From Gnetum montanum (lineage: Eukaryota; Streptophyta; Gnetopsida; Gnetales; Gnetaceae): a stretch of 64,000 bases of DNA. The translations under genes were made by a program, and so were the position numbers. Below are positions 1 to 9,740 of this stretch, in pieces. The stretch covers positions 186,877-250,876 of the forward strand of contig MNCI01011957.1 in the NCBI GenBank assembly GCA_015680685.1. Reading direction: 5' to 3'. Under the pieces are notes generated by a model. That model saw only the letters and a program-made list of their open reading frames with translations, made no database searches and was not told the origin of the DNA. Position 1 is the stretch's first letter; every line of letters starts with the position of its first letter.

Positions 1-614
1 TCATAAGCCTCAGCAGAAAAAAATGCAGAAAGGATTATCTTCTCGTCTGGCCGCAGTGTAGATCTCGTCCTCCATCCACGCGCCGCGGCCGCTGTCTCAT
101 CCGCCCTTCGCTCGCCATCTGTCTTGTTGTTTCTGGAGGATGCGCAGGCGCTCGCACTGGTGCTCGTGGTGCAACGGCTCATGCGCAAGATGGTGCTCAG
201 ACTGGTGCACACGAAGATGGCAACGGCAGAGACTAGAACAACTCCCGTAGCGGCACTCATGGCCGTTGCAGTGACGGTAGTGGCAGCAAGATGATCTTCA
301 CCGTAGGTGCCCATCAGCAAGGGTTTTAAGGGTTTGCAGGCAGTGGATTTGCATATCCCTGTAACTGTTATTGCATTGAACAAGGTTGTAGAGAGGGTTT
401 CAAAAAATTCTGGTGAAAATATTCGAAGAGAGGAAGCCATCATATCTAGCTTCTTCGCAGGCAATTTCAAAATGTTTCCTTCCAGCCTCAGCTCTGAGGA
501 ATATATGTCCACAGGAACAGAAATGCAATTCAAACCGCGGTTATTCTTCCCAGATAATTTTGAATGATGGTCCAAGTAAATCGTAATTACTGTAATGTCA
601 TCATGGAAATGGTG
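1..614 (-). other. Open frame continuing past the PP2C tail to the window edge
   Basis: The PP2C reading frame stays open without a stop for about 204 codons from 614 to the window edge. After the PP2C end the predicted chain runs through a Ser/Val-rich stretch, a possible hydrophobic segment (about 195-260, with GVVLVSAVAIFVCTSL) and an Arg/Ala-rich part in GC-rich DNA (about 60-300). It could be the natural end of the phosphatase gene plus fortuitously open GC-rich flank, or a fused exon. I recognise no domain after the PP2C end. Confidence 0.3.
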
Positions 615-884
615 TCAAATGCCTTTCTCAATCTCTCTAAGGTCTGAATATCTCATTTCCCACTTCCTTGCTGCATGTTCGTGAGCAGCTCTAACCAACC
701 TTTTTGCGATACCCGTTCATGGATTATTATGCACAATGTCAACTGCCTGATCATCTGAAAGTTGCTCCCATAAGCCATCCGATGTGAATATAAGAAATTT
801 GTCCTGAGGTCTAAGCTCCCTCACATGTATAGATGGTTCTAGTGATTCTGAGAAAACCAGGTTCCTCCTATCGGTGTCCCCTCA
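538..884 (-). pseudogene. PP2C-type protein phosphatase, C-terminal fragment
   Basis: The minus strand reads as the C-terminal part of a plant PP2C serine/threonine phosphatase. Visible blocks in order are [20 protein letters not shown] (metal-binding SDG loop), [33 protein letters not shown] and HHFHDDITVITIYLD, whose HDD-IT is the last PP2C motif. The wording is closest to the plant clade-D type (inference). Two stops interrupt it, at 717-719 and 615-617, both TGA where related proteins have Arg, so CGA to TGA is likely. Homology fades above about 875, where another TGA lies at 882-884; an exon border or breakpoint is near. No promoter or N-terminal half is present. Confidence 0.8.
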
Positions 885-1199
885 GTGCCACGGCTCTTAA
901 TTTCCTTGATTTTGCATGCTTTTGTGCTCTAGTTTATTCTATAGCATACTCCCATGGATAGGCCTTTTTTTAAATGATAATTTAAGGTTTCATTTTTGTC
1001 CGAATGCCAACAAGGAATGAAATCCCATGGAATGGTAAGGATTTTGCATATGGACAACATGGTCCTTGGAAGGAGGCTCTACAACCTTTGTGGATTGGTT
1101 GGTTCAAGGATGCAAGTCGGACAAGGCCTCTAAGATTTTGGGACATTCAACCATGCCTTTGTGGATGTGAACCAATTAGCAAAAGCTTGTCTTAATCAA
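885..1199. other. No recognisable gene
   Basis: AT-rich sequence between the PP2C remnant and the first retroelement remnant. A 63-codon open frame at 1,004-1,195 (+) shows no family resemblance and overlaps sequence that may belong to a decayed minus-strand LTR. I assign nothing here. Confidence 0.4.
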
Positions 1200-1312
1200 C
1201 ATGGTAGACTTCAAGGTGAAGAAACAAAATCTCAACAATCTCTTTTAAATTTTTCAAAAATCATCATAACCTTATAAAGCCTGTTCCATTAAATGGCCAA
1301 AATGTGCCAACA
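1200..1312 (-). repeat. Possible LTR start, family D, minus strand
   Basis: Read on the minus strand from 1,312, the sequence starts TGTTGGCACATTTTGGCCAT. This nearly repeats the plus-strand sequence at 3,111 (TGTTGGCACGTTTTGGCCAT). TGTTGG is a common LTR beginning, and the position directly after a minus-strand RT/RNase H remnant fits a 3' LTR. Similarity to the 3,111 copy fades after about 30 bases, so the extent is a guess. Confidence 0.35.
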
Positions 1313-1344
1313 GTTATATCTTACTCTATAATGGTTTTGTTAGG

Positions 1345-2045
1345 CTTCTCCAAATGTACTCAAAATCTAGATCATGCTCATACAAATTAATAAAATCATC
1401 CATACCTTCCTCATGAGGTATGTTGAAATTTACCACATGCATCCTAGACAATGTATCAACCATCACATTGGCTTTCCTACTTTTGTGCTTGAGCACAATA
1501 TTGAAGTTCTATAACTATGTAATCCATTTCATGTATTTAGCATTCAACTTTTTTGGGAGTTAGAGTCATCAAAGTGAACTCCTTGGTTAACAAGTAATGT
1601 TTCCAATGCTTGATTTCTTGAAGAATAACATACAACTTCTTCTCATGTATGCTATTTTTTGCCTTGATTCATTCAATGTTTTTGAAAAGAAAGAAACACA
1701 CATATCTTCTTGTAAAAGTATCATACTAATAGCAATTCCACTTGCATTCACCTCTACTTGAAAAAATCTTTTGAAAATCTAGTATTGCAAGCACTGATTC
1801 ACTGGTAATTTTTACTTTTAGTAAGTCAAAGATCCTTTAGGTGTCATCATCCCACTCAAAATCTTTATTTTTCTTTAGCAAAGAAAACATAGGCTAAGAG
1901 ATACCATTGAAATTTTTGATGAACCTTTGATAGAAACCTTCTAAACCAACAAATGATCTTACTTCCCTAACATTCTTAAGAGTTTGCCAATCTCTAATAA
2001 CCTGTACCTTGGTAGCTTCCGTCCAAATTTGGTTTTAGAAATTGC
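1345..2045 (-). pseudogene. Ty3/gypsy reverse transcriptase end and RNase H remnant
   Basis: Minus strand, several frames. Visible blocks: LKNVREVRSFVGLEGFYQRF (the RT thumb region of chromovirus and related gypsy elements), LKKNKDFEWDDDT, FQVEVNASGIAISMILLQ (start of RNase H), then FFSKTLNES and a KHKSRKANVMVDTLSRMHV block that normally leads into integrase. Stops and frameshifts occur throughout. Integrase is missing: an LTR-like start lies only about 35-60 bases further on. No second RNase H is visible, so this is not the Tat-type family seen further along. Confidence 0.75.
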
Positions 2046-3110
2046 ATGTCCTAGGTTCTACTAAATAATGTTGGAGTAGGTTCCCTTACTTATTTCTAAT
2101 GCAATGGCATTGCAAGTTCATTACAACCTTCATTATAGCATATTTTTAAATGAAATTCTACATTGTGAGGACATTAACAATTTTGATGCCAAAATTCTTG
2201 GTTACAACTTAGCTACAAACAAAACACCATCTATGTATTACTTACATTATGTATAAATTTTGAATAATAGCAAAAAACATCAAAGACACAAAATTTAAAA
2301 CTCTATTAACATCATTTCCCCAAATTCCATCATATTCCACATGTCTAAACATCACTAGAGCATGTTAGATATACACAACAAATCTCAAGGAGTCCTCAAT
2401 AATCTTTAACACATACAATGATCATTACAATTTAACAAATTTTCGATTTCATATAAACAAAATGTAGAAATGAGTTTACCAACTATTACAATAGATCAAT
2501 CACACACAACAATGTCTAACCATCTGCAATAACTAAGTTCCATGAGAATATATAATGATCTTAAACCAAAAGAGAAGAGAAAAGTATAGACTACCCACTA
2601 GAAATTCAAAGAATTTGCAAAATTTGAAAACCCTATTCAAAGTACCAAAATGCTCCTAACATTGTCTTGAATCCACCAGACCTTGAACTAAGACTCCCAA
2701 ACGATAGCTTTCATAGAACAATCTTTCTAACATCCGAAAAGTCATAGAAATCCATTGGGAATTAGAGGATAATAGAGAAATGGAAGAAACCATAAAGCAC
2801 AAGAGCATGATCGAAAAGAATGAAATTTATTATGTGTTATTTTTAATATGTATAAAATTTATACTATTCTTATTTTGACTTTATATTTTTATAAGGTTTT
2901 GACTTAATTTTTCTATCGTAACTAATGATGAGGGATCCACACATCATAACCCACTCATGGAACATCCAAATAAAATACCAATCAAGCCTACACACATCAT
3001 ATCTCATCTACACCATATTTAGAAAACTATGCATGGATAATGGAACATGTCACCTAGGCGTATGGCTCAAACATGCATAACATGATACTCATCACGACAT
3101 CACATACAAT
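2046..3110. other. AT-rich sequence without recognisable features
   Basis: About 1.06 kb of AT-rich DNA with dense stops in all frames. It may be the upstream part of the minus-strand gypsy remnant, but I find no motif that proves it. Confidence 0.4.
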
Positions 3111-4206
3111 TGTTGGCACGTTTTGGCCATTTAATGGAGTAGAAAAATGCTTTAGGCATGGATTTGAATGGTTTAGGAGGTGTACATCCAATAATAAAGT
3201 CTTTTGATTCATGGTTATAAAAAGCATATTGAGAAATTTTTATAATGAGTTGTTCTTCTTTGCTAATGTTAAAATTATTGCTGAGGACTTAGGATTTTGG
3301 GAAAAGGACACAACATTCATCACAAAGACATTGATAAATTTAATTATTTTTCTCATGAGGGTGAAATGTACAAAGTAACAAATATTGGTTCATCGTTTGA
3401 ATAATCTTCAAAGGCAAAGTTATCTTTACTAAAGTGGACAAATCCAATTCATCACACAAATTGTCATCCATTTTTCTTGCAACCAACTGCCCAGGCAATT
3501 GTATCTTGAAGAAAATATTTACAAATTTTGTGATTTATACAAGATAAAGGCATTGTTGATCATAGAATAAAAATATGCTCTACCCAACATGACTTTATAA
3601 GTAAAATCACATGATAGCTATCTCTTGTTGATAAATTTCCAGAAAAATTGTTGAATTGTTAGCAAATTATTCAATTGATTCTGAATCTTGTTTGATAATT
3701 CAAAATCATCATTTTAGAATTTTCTATGCTACTATCTTTATAATAGTGAAAAGTAAAGATAAAATTTAGGAATTTAGGTTACTACAAGATTGAATAGAGA
3801 ATGCTATTGCAAGAGGAAAGAGATATTGGTATAACTTGGATAACAAAATCATTTAATTAAGGAAAATGATCATAAATCTAGATTGGTTACAGTTGTAATT
3901 CCTAATGAAAAAAAATATATTTAGCCTTCTTGGCTAAGCCTATCATGATGCCATACAATAGAGCAATAATCTTCCTCCTGGTCAACAAATGATGAAAAAC
4001 CAAAGACATATATTCCATGATGAATTCTTGTGTGCTATCAATAGAAATTAACAATGGATTTTGCATTGTAATCTCCAAAAACTCACAAGTATTTTACAAA
4101 GTTGGCTGAATCTCTCTCATGATAGCCGATTATAGTTTTATATGCAACCTAACTATTTCGACATTCACAAAAGCAAACACATACTCACGTTTAACTACTG
4201 AGTCCA
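3111..4206 (+). repeat. Probable LTR, family D
   Basis: Begins TGTTGGCACGTTTTGGCC and ends GAGTCCA just before a recognisable primer-binding site, giving TG...CA ends and about 1.1 kb, a normal LTR size. A gag fragment follows 240 bp later in the same orientation. I saw no second copy in the window to fix the right end, so the borders rest on the start motif and the primer site only. Confidence 0.45.
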
Positions 4207-4209
4207 TTT

Positions 4210-4227
4210 GGAGGTATCTAGGCCTTG
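4210..4227 (+). promoter_or_regulatory. Primer-binding site, initiator-tRNA-Met type
   Basis: The bases GGTATCTAGGCCTTGG differ at two positions from the common plant site GGTATCAGAGCCTTGG, which pairs with the 3' end of initiator methionine tRNA and primes minus-strand DNA synthesis. Its place between the probable LTR end and gag fits. Confidence 0.5.
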
Positions 4228-4447
4228 GTGTTGCTAGAGACCAATGAGCACCTAAATCTTATTTGAAGCACTAGTTTGTAGTTGCATCCCAAATGGTTGC
4301 CAATAGTTCTTTTGGTAGTAAGGTTGATAGTTTGGAAGTTTCAAAGATTCAAAGGAAGTTCTTGAGTATAAGACCGATTCTTCATTAGAAGAAGAATAAA
4401 AGAAGGTTTTTGAGTTTGGGACAAGTAGTGGATTAAAGACTAGAAGG

Positions 4448-4812
4448 TTGAGAAGATCACCCCTTCTATTTGGTTTGTTAGTTTATAATAGAAGATCCAA
4501 AAAGTATAACAGTTCAACAATCCAAAGGAATAAGATGGAAAATCCTTGGCAAAGTGTCACACCATTAGGATTTCAAAACTACAATGATATTCCTAGGGTA
4601 GTTTATAAATATTTGCCTAAGCCTTTTATTCTTGGAATATCTTACTTAGTTGAAGAGTATATTCACATGTTTGAGTTAGCTTTAGCTCATGTAAATGGTC
4701 AATGCCAAGATCAAGCCTATAAATTATTTATAGAAAATCTAAAGGATATGGCTCAAATTTGGTATTCAAACTTGCAAAGCAATAGTATCACAAGTTGGTA
4801 TGATATGTGTGG
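4448..4812 (+). pseudogene. Gag fragment of a gypsy element, cut by an LTR
   Basis: An open frame with likely start at Met 4,532 (MENPWQSV). The core resembles the plant retrotransposon gag domain: YLPKPFILGISYLVEEYIHM, ALAHVNGQCQDQAYKLFIEN, then IWYSNLQSNSITSWYDMC, the typical W-x5-L-x4-ISW block. It is not similar to the gag of elements A and B. The frame is interrupted exactly where a family-A LTR begins at 4,813; codons after that belong to the LTR. The rest of this gag is not found in the window. Confidence 0.7.
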
Positions 4813-6494
4813 TGTAGCGATCAAAAATGTCAGAGGCTGTAACGGGACACTGAGAGGTCTATGGTCACATAGTTTTGACCTTGCTCCCATGTGAGGGCCT
4901 ACTAGAAAATAGAAGCAGGGTGCCTAGCACAATCTTGTAGATTGAACTAGGACTTATAGGTGTTACAATGAAATGTGTTTTGAGATGTTTATGCAGCATC
5001 CATGGTGCTTATGAAGGTGAGCATAGTCAAGATTTTAAGCATGTAAACAGAGGTGCAAATGTGCAAATAAATGTGCGAATAGCGTAGAATGTAAGTGAAA
5101 TGCTGAAAATGTGTGAGAAATTGTGAAACATGCACAAAATGCAAGCTAAAGGAAGGATAGCATTTCCCTAAATGAGGAGGGGCATAGTCCACTTTAAAGA
5201 AAAGGTGAGGAGGTACACGGTGTATAAACAGGCATAATAGGCAGTGTAGCCATAGTCTCAAGGTGTTTGGCTATGACGATTGACATTTGTCGTAAAGTCT
5301 GAGCCTACTGGGTTGGCTACCATGGTGTTACATGGGCTACAATAGTGTGCAATGTGTTGGGTGGCATCCAATGGTGTCTATTGGGATACTAAAGTTCGCC
5401 AAGGTGCTAAGTGTGCTTGGGTGCAAGGGTGCTTGGAAAATAAATTTGTTAGTCGAATGTTTGAAAATGCTAACTAGAATGCCAAAATGCTATCCCTAAA
5501 ATGTGAAATGCAGGGGTATTTATAGGGTTAGGGTTACCATGAGCTATAGATTGGATGCCACATGGTAGAGGGGGTAGTTGGGACTATGCTGACCATAGCT
5601 ATGCTTCCATTGAAGCAAGCAGTATTTTGCTAGTGTGCTCCAATGGACCTTGTGAAACTGCTAGACTATGACTACGCTACCAAGATTGCATGTAAGAGTG
5701 CTGAACAGATTGTGAAGTACTTGCAAATAGTGCAGAATAGTATAGATTTGGATACTATGCTGTCTACTTTCTCGAGTGGTGTTGAGTGTAGGTACAGTTT
5801 GGGGGCAAATGGGAGGTGTAAATGAAATAAAAATTTCTGATCTTGCTTGCCAAAGGAATGTGAGCACTGAGATGTTAGTTGGTGCATGAGTTCTGGGAGC
5901 TTTTGGAGGTAGTTCTGCATGGCTATGCTAATTATGCTCTGGAGTGTAGCCTGAGGGGTTAGGAAAATTTGGCAAAAAGGATGAAGTTTAGTGTTGGCTA
6001 CGCTGACTATGCTCTGGAGCATAGTCCCAACAGAGAGAGCATAGCCTAAACACTTAAAAAAATCTTACAAAATTGTTGCCTACATGCAAACTATGCTAGC
6101 TACGCTCTAGAGTGTAGTAGGGACCATAACACCAAAAGTTAGAAAATTTGCCAAGCTATTTCATCCTTCCCATACATTCTCAACAACCTCGAGGTTGACA
6201 CTTAGGAAAATTTGCAAACTGGTCATTCCAAAGCTAACTACACTGGCTATGATCTAGAGCATAGCACGAGGAGGAGAGTGTAGTCAGGACACTTAGAAAA
6301 ATTTGTAGCTGCTGTTGACACTTAGGAAAATTTTGCAAATCCAGATTGTTAGTATCAACTACACTAGCTATGCTCTAGAGCATAGTCCTAGTAGTGGGAG
6401 TGTAGTCTCAACACTTAGAGAAAATTTGCCAAGTTTTGACACTTGGCCAAATTTGCAGTTGAGACTTGGGAGCTCCAAATTTGGTGGTGTTTCA
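4813..6494 (-). repeat. LTR of family A, minus orientation (3' LTR)
   Basis: In minus orientation it begins TGAAACACCACCAAATTT (at 6,494) and ends in TACA (at 4,813), matching the LTRs at 30,553, 45,652, 49,493 and 54,284. A promoter-like TATAAATA lies at 5,517-5,524 (minus sense CCTATAAATACCCC). The U3 part (about 5,900-6,430) holds repeats with a dyad core CTATGCTCTAGAGCATAG, perfect at 6,368-6,385. The polypurine tract abuts its start, so this was a 3' LTR. The expected 5 bp duplication is not seen on both sides, so the element is rearranged. Confidence 0.85.
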
Positions 6495-6561
6495 TTGGTC
6501 CCTCTTTGTTGATGTCTGGAGGAGTGGCCTGAGAGACATCGATAAAGAACACAAAACACCA
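6485..6561 (-). promoter_or_regulatory. Polypurine tract inside an inverted repeat
   Basis: On the minus strand AAAGAGGGACCAA (6,507-6,495) directly precedes the LTR start, which is where the plus-strand primer of gypsy elements sits. The tract lies in a fold-back: TGGTGTTT and GATGTCT on one side pair with AGACATC and AAACACCA on the other, around a GC-rich loop. The same arrangement recurs at 10,896, 45,585 and 54,216. Confidence 0.7.
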
Positions 6562-7340
6562 TAGTAGGCTTGACACCAACATCACTCATCAAAGCCCGAT
6601 CGAAGGTTGCTTTGCCATGCTCAAGAGTGCTAAGGGTAATGGTATGTTTGAGGATAAATGACGGTAGGGGGAATGCTAAGGAGATGGACTAAGGGATACC
6701 AAGGAGTTAGATGCAAATTTTATATGTGGTTGCAAGGTGTGGCACCAAGATGGCTTGTCACCAAATGATGACCCCTCGTTAGAGTGCTTATGAGGGAGTC
6801 AATGCCAATGGCACTAGGATGGCTTGCCCCTAAAGTTGTGACGTCTCGTCAAAGTGCTTATGAGACGGTTAATGTGGTTCTAGGTTTGGATTGGTTGTGA
6901 AGTTATAACTTTGCTAATTGTTCTTGGGGACCTATTTTGCCTCGTTTCCTTTACTTTGCATTTTTTTCTCTTTTGACTATGAGGCGAACTTGCTTTGGGT
7001 TCTGCACATCGTGAGATGCTAGTTGCAAGATGCTTTTCGTTAGGTGGACTGCGTGCCACCTAATGGGATTTACTTTAGTGCAACCACGTTGCATTAGTAA
7101 GGTAGGTGTTTCCTCCTTGGGATGAGTTACGTTACATTTGCTTGGGCTTTGACTAGCCTATAGAAGCTTCCCATAGGATGAGTTGCATTATGTTTGTTAT
7201 GGGTTCTATGATTGACACAAAGAGGATGCCGTGTGCATCGAAAGGGTTGCAAACTTGTTGATGTAGAGGGAAACAGGAAAATACAAGGCAAAAAGAGTAA
7301 ATGTAAGTAGGCTAAAGTGAGGTAGTAGGGATGTGCACTC
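6562..7340 (-). repeat. Family-A 3' untranslated region
   Basis: Non-coding part of a minus-orientation family-A element between the end of pol and the polypurine tract. It matches, in reverse, the sequences at about 44,880-45,580 and 53,480-54,215; shared marks are GAGTGCACATCCCTA near 7,335, the GATGCACA and CAGATGTAA-like repeats and the CTCTTGAG stretch. The match stops abruptly near 7,340, where plus-strand gag begins. Confidence 0.65.
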
Positions 7341-7344
7341 TGTG

Positions 7345-8505
7345 AGCACAAGGATTGCTCAAAGTATACATTGCTACTAATGGAACTCTCTGAAATACTG
7401 GAGAAACTCTTGAAAGCTGGGTGAATCTAATACAAACACATATTAGAGATTTCCAATAAAAAATATGATAGGTACTATGAACTACTAAGGAACCCCACCT
7501 TAGCAGTATCAAATGATCCCCCAATCCCACAACACTTCAAGTTGGACCAATACTATCATTACCACTAGATGTCTAGTCACAGCACAGACAAGTATCATGC
7601 TCAAGCCACATGGAGAAAGTTAAGGCCAACACAATAGTCAATGACAAGGACTTCGTAGCTACACTAACCTAGGTGAAACAAATGCTTAAGAAAGAGAACA
7701 TAATGTTGAGCTTGTGTGACTTGGTCATGACCTCATCTTCTCACTACTAAGCATTGGCCTAGATGTTGGTCTCCATTCCTATTATAGAGGATATCTCTAC
7801 AGATGAGAACACCATCCATGCAATGATGTTGCTCCTACATCACAGGAATCAGGTTCAACATTCATAGCATTTCGTGATGATGTAGTTAAGGTCAACCTTG
7901 AATAAGGGAAGGTCACTACAGCTCCACTGTCCATTAGCATATGTGTTGGGTAGTGCACTATCCACAAAGTGCATGTTGATGATGGTGCAACAACAAACGT
8001 AGTCTTGTAGTTCGTCATTGACAAGCTAAGCTTAGAAGAAAAAATCAAGCCAACTAAAACTATGTGTCTAAAATCCTTCAATGGATCATGCATTACCATC
8101 AAGGGTACAATCAACTTAGGGTTCATGGCAGGAGAGCAATTCCCCACTAGTGCAAATTTCACTATCATAGAGGAGATGCCATGCTTCAACTTGATCCCAG
8201 GCAAGCCTTGGCTAGCTCAACTACATGCCATCTCCTCTCCTATCCACCAAGAAGTCCAACTTCCATACAAAGGTGGTCAAGTTATCATCCATGGTGATAA
8301 TGTCTTCCCTTTGGCTATCCACAACATAGGCATGGAGCAAGTATTAGAGGTGGAGTTTCTTGGCGATGCATTTAAGGTAACCAACGTAATGCATAAGGTT
8401 GACATACCTAAATAAGCGGTTGAAGCCTACAGCCTCCCAAAGGATCCTAGGCTCTGCATGTCCCCTAATCCAAACTAGATTAGGAAACAATCACCTAATC
8501 AAGAT
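7345..8505 (+). pseudogene. Family-A gag C-terminus and aspartic protease remnant
   Basis: Plus-strand remnant joined head-on to minus-strand sequence at about 7,340. First comes gag C-terminal similarity (a CSKYTLLLMEL block equivalent to EPSQYTPLPMK of element B), then a jump to the protease region. The protease has VDDGATTNVV (active-site region, about 7,975), CLKSFNGSCITIKGTINLGF, QFPTSANFTIIEEMPCFNLI and GKPWLAQLHAISSPIHQE. It is the only copy of the four with Gln rather than a stop after PWLA. From 8,062 to 8,415 one frame is open for 117 codons; stops and frameshifts precede it. RT and integrase are absent. Confidence 0.7.
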
Positions 8506-8779
8506 ACTCCCTTAGCCAAAAATGTGCTAGGTGCCTACCTACCCCTTGCCTTCACGTGCCATGCATTTCTTACTTTTGTTTGCATCATACTAATCTACAC
8601 ATTTACATTTTTCCTGTTCGCTTAGATCACGCATTTCATTCTATTCATGAATTTTTATGCATTCATCCACTTAGCCTACACATCACATTTCAAAAACATC
8701 AAAACACATAAAAATCATAAACATTAAAGTTACAAAAACATCTACGGTCCACCATGGCCTTAAACTAGCAATCAAGCAT
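8506..8779 (+). repeat. Family-A spacer after protease with one TTAAACTAG unit
   Basis: Non-coding AT-rich spacer similar to 51,950-52,200; both contain AAAACATCAAAACNCATAAA and then GGCCTTAAACTAGCAATC (8,756-8,774). The sequence then passes straight into the middle of an LTR, so the antisense gene, pol and the LTR start were lost by deletion or rearrangement. Confidence 0.6.
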
Positions 8780-9740
8780 AGTAAGTATAGCCAACACACA
8801 AATGGCTAGTTTTGAAAAAATTTTCTAAGTGTCTTCTATGCTCACATCCCTCTTGCTACACTCACTAGTGTAGCAAGCATAGCAGCACTCCAGTGACAAG
8901 TATACACTAGTGTCAAGGTAGCTCAGCATGGAAGAGGCATTTGGTAGATTTTCTAACTCTTGAAGCTACCCCTCCTGCTACGCTCTTGAGCATAGTTGAT
9001 GTAGCAAGAACAAGGACTAGAAGTTTTGCCAGATTTTTCTAAATGTCCATGCTACACCCTATCCCATCTTGCTACACTCATGAGCATAGCAAGCATAGCA
9101 GCATTGGACTTCAATTTCCAAAATTTTCTAAGTGTCCATGCTACACCTTGTCCCATCGTACTACGCTCAAGAGCTTAGCAAGTGTAGCAACAATAGACTT
9201 TAATTTTTTTGCAAAATTTGCCTAATTATTGGACTATACTCTAGAGTGTAGCTAGCGTAGCAACATGGAACTGCCTCCAAAAGCTTCCAAAGCTTAGCAT
9301 AGGCCTTCATTCCAACTCGGCACTCCTTTGGCAAGTAAGATTAGCAATTTTCATTTCTCCTACACTCCCCATTTGTCCCAAATTATACCTACGCTCTACA
9401 GTGTAGTAAGCATAACAAGGGATCAAGTGTAGTAAGGGGTAAGCATAGCAAGTGTAGCAACCAAAGTTAGAAATTTTTTTGAACTTTTTCTTGTCACCTT
9501 TAGACTTAGAAAATTTTCTAAATGTTTCTTGTAGTTCCACCTAATACATTTCCACGTGGCACTCGATCTACATTTTGTGCTAACCTTGGCCCTATAAATA
9601 CCCCTGCACCCCAACATTTTAGGGGTTGGTAGTTGGCACTTTCATTTGGAATTTGGCATTTTGGCATCTTGGCACTCAACTCTATGGATGAATAAGACCC
9701 AGAACAAACCAAATCAGTAGAGAGGCGTAGCTGTACCACA
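8780..9740 (+). repeat. Family-A LTR, first part, interrupted by element B
   Basis: U3 part of a plus-orientation family-A LTR lacking its first several hundred bases. It carries repeats such as CTACACTCACTAGTGTAG (8,857-8,874) and CTACGCTCAAGAGCTTAG, spaced by AAAATTTTCTAAGTGTC. The promoter is CCCTATAAATACCCC with TATAAATA at 9,593-9,600. The sequence is interrupted after CCACA (9,736-9,740) by element B and resumes at 27,859 with the duplicated CCACA. Confidence 0.85.

Noticed and set aside
1004-1195. 63-codon plus-strand frame
   Set aside because: Short, no recognised motif, overlaps a probable minus-strand LTR start.
4448-4894. Whole 148-codon frame as one gag ORF
   Set aside because: Codons after 4,812 belong to the inserted family-A LTR, so only the first part is gag.
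4813-6494. Plus orientation for the family-A LTR at this place
   Set aside because: TG...CA ends fit both ways, but primer sites at 29,753 and 32,504, polypurine tracts and gag direction elsewhere fix the orientation as TGAAACACC...TTACA, so this copy is minus.
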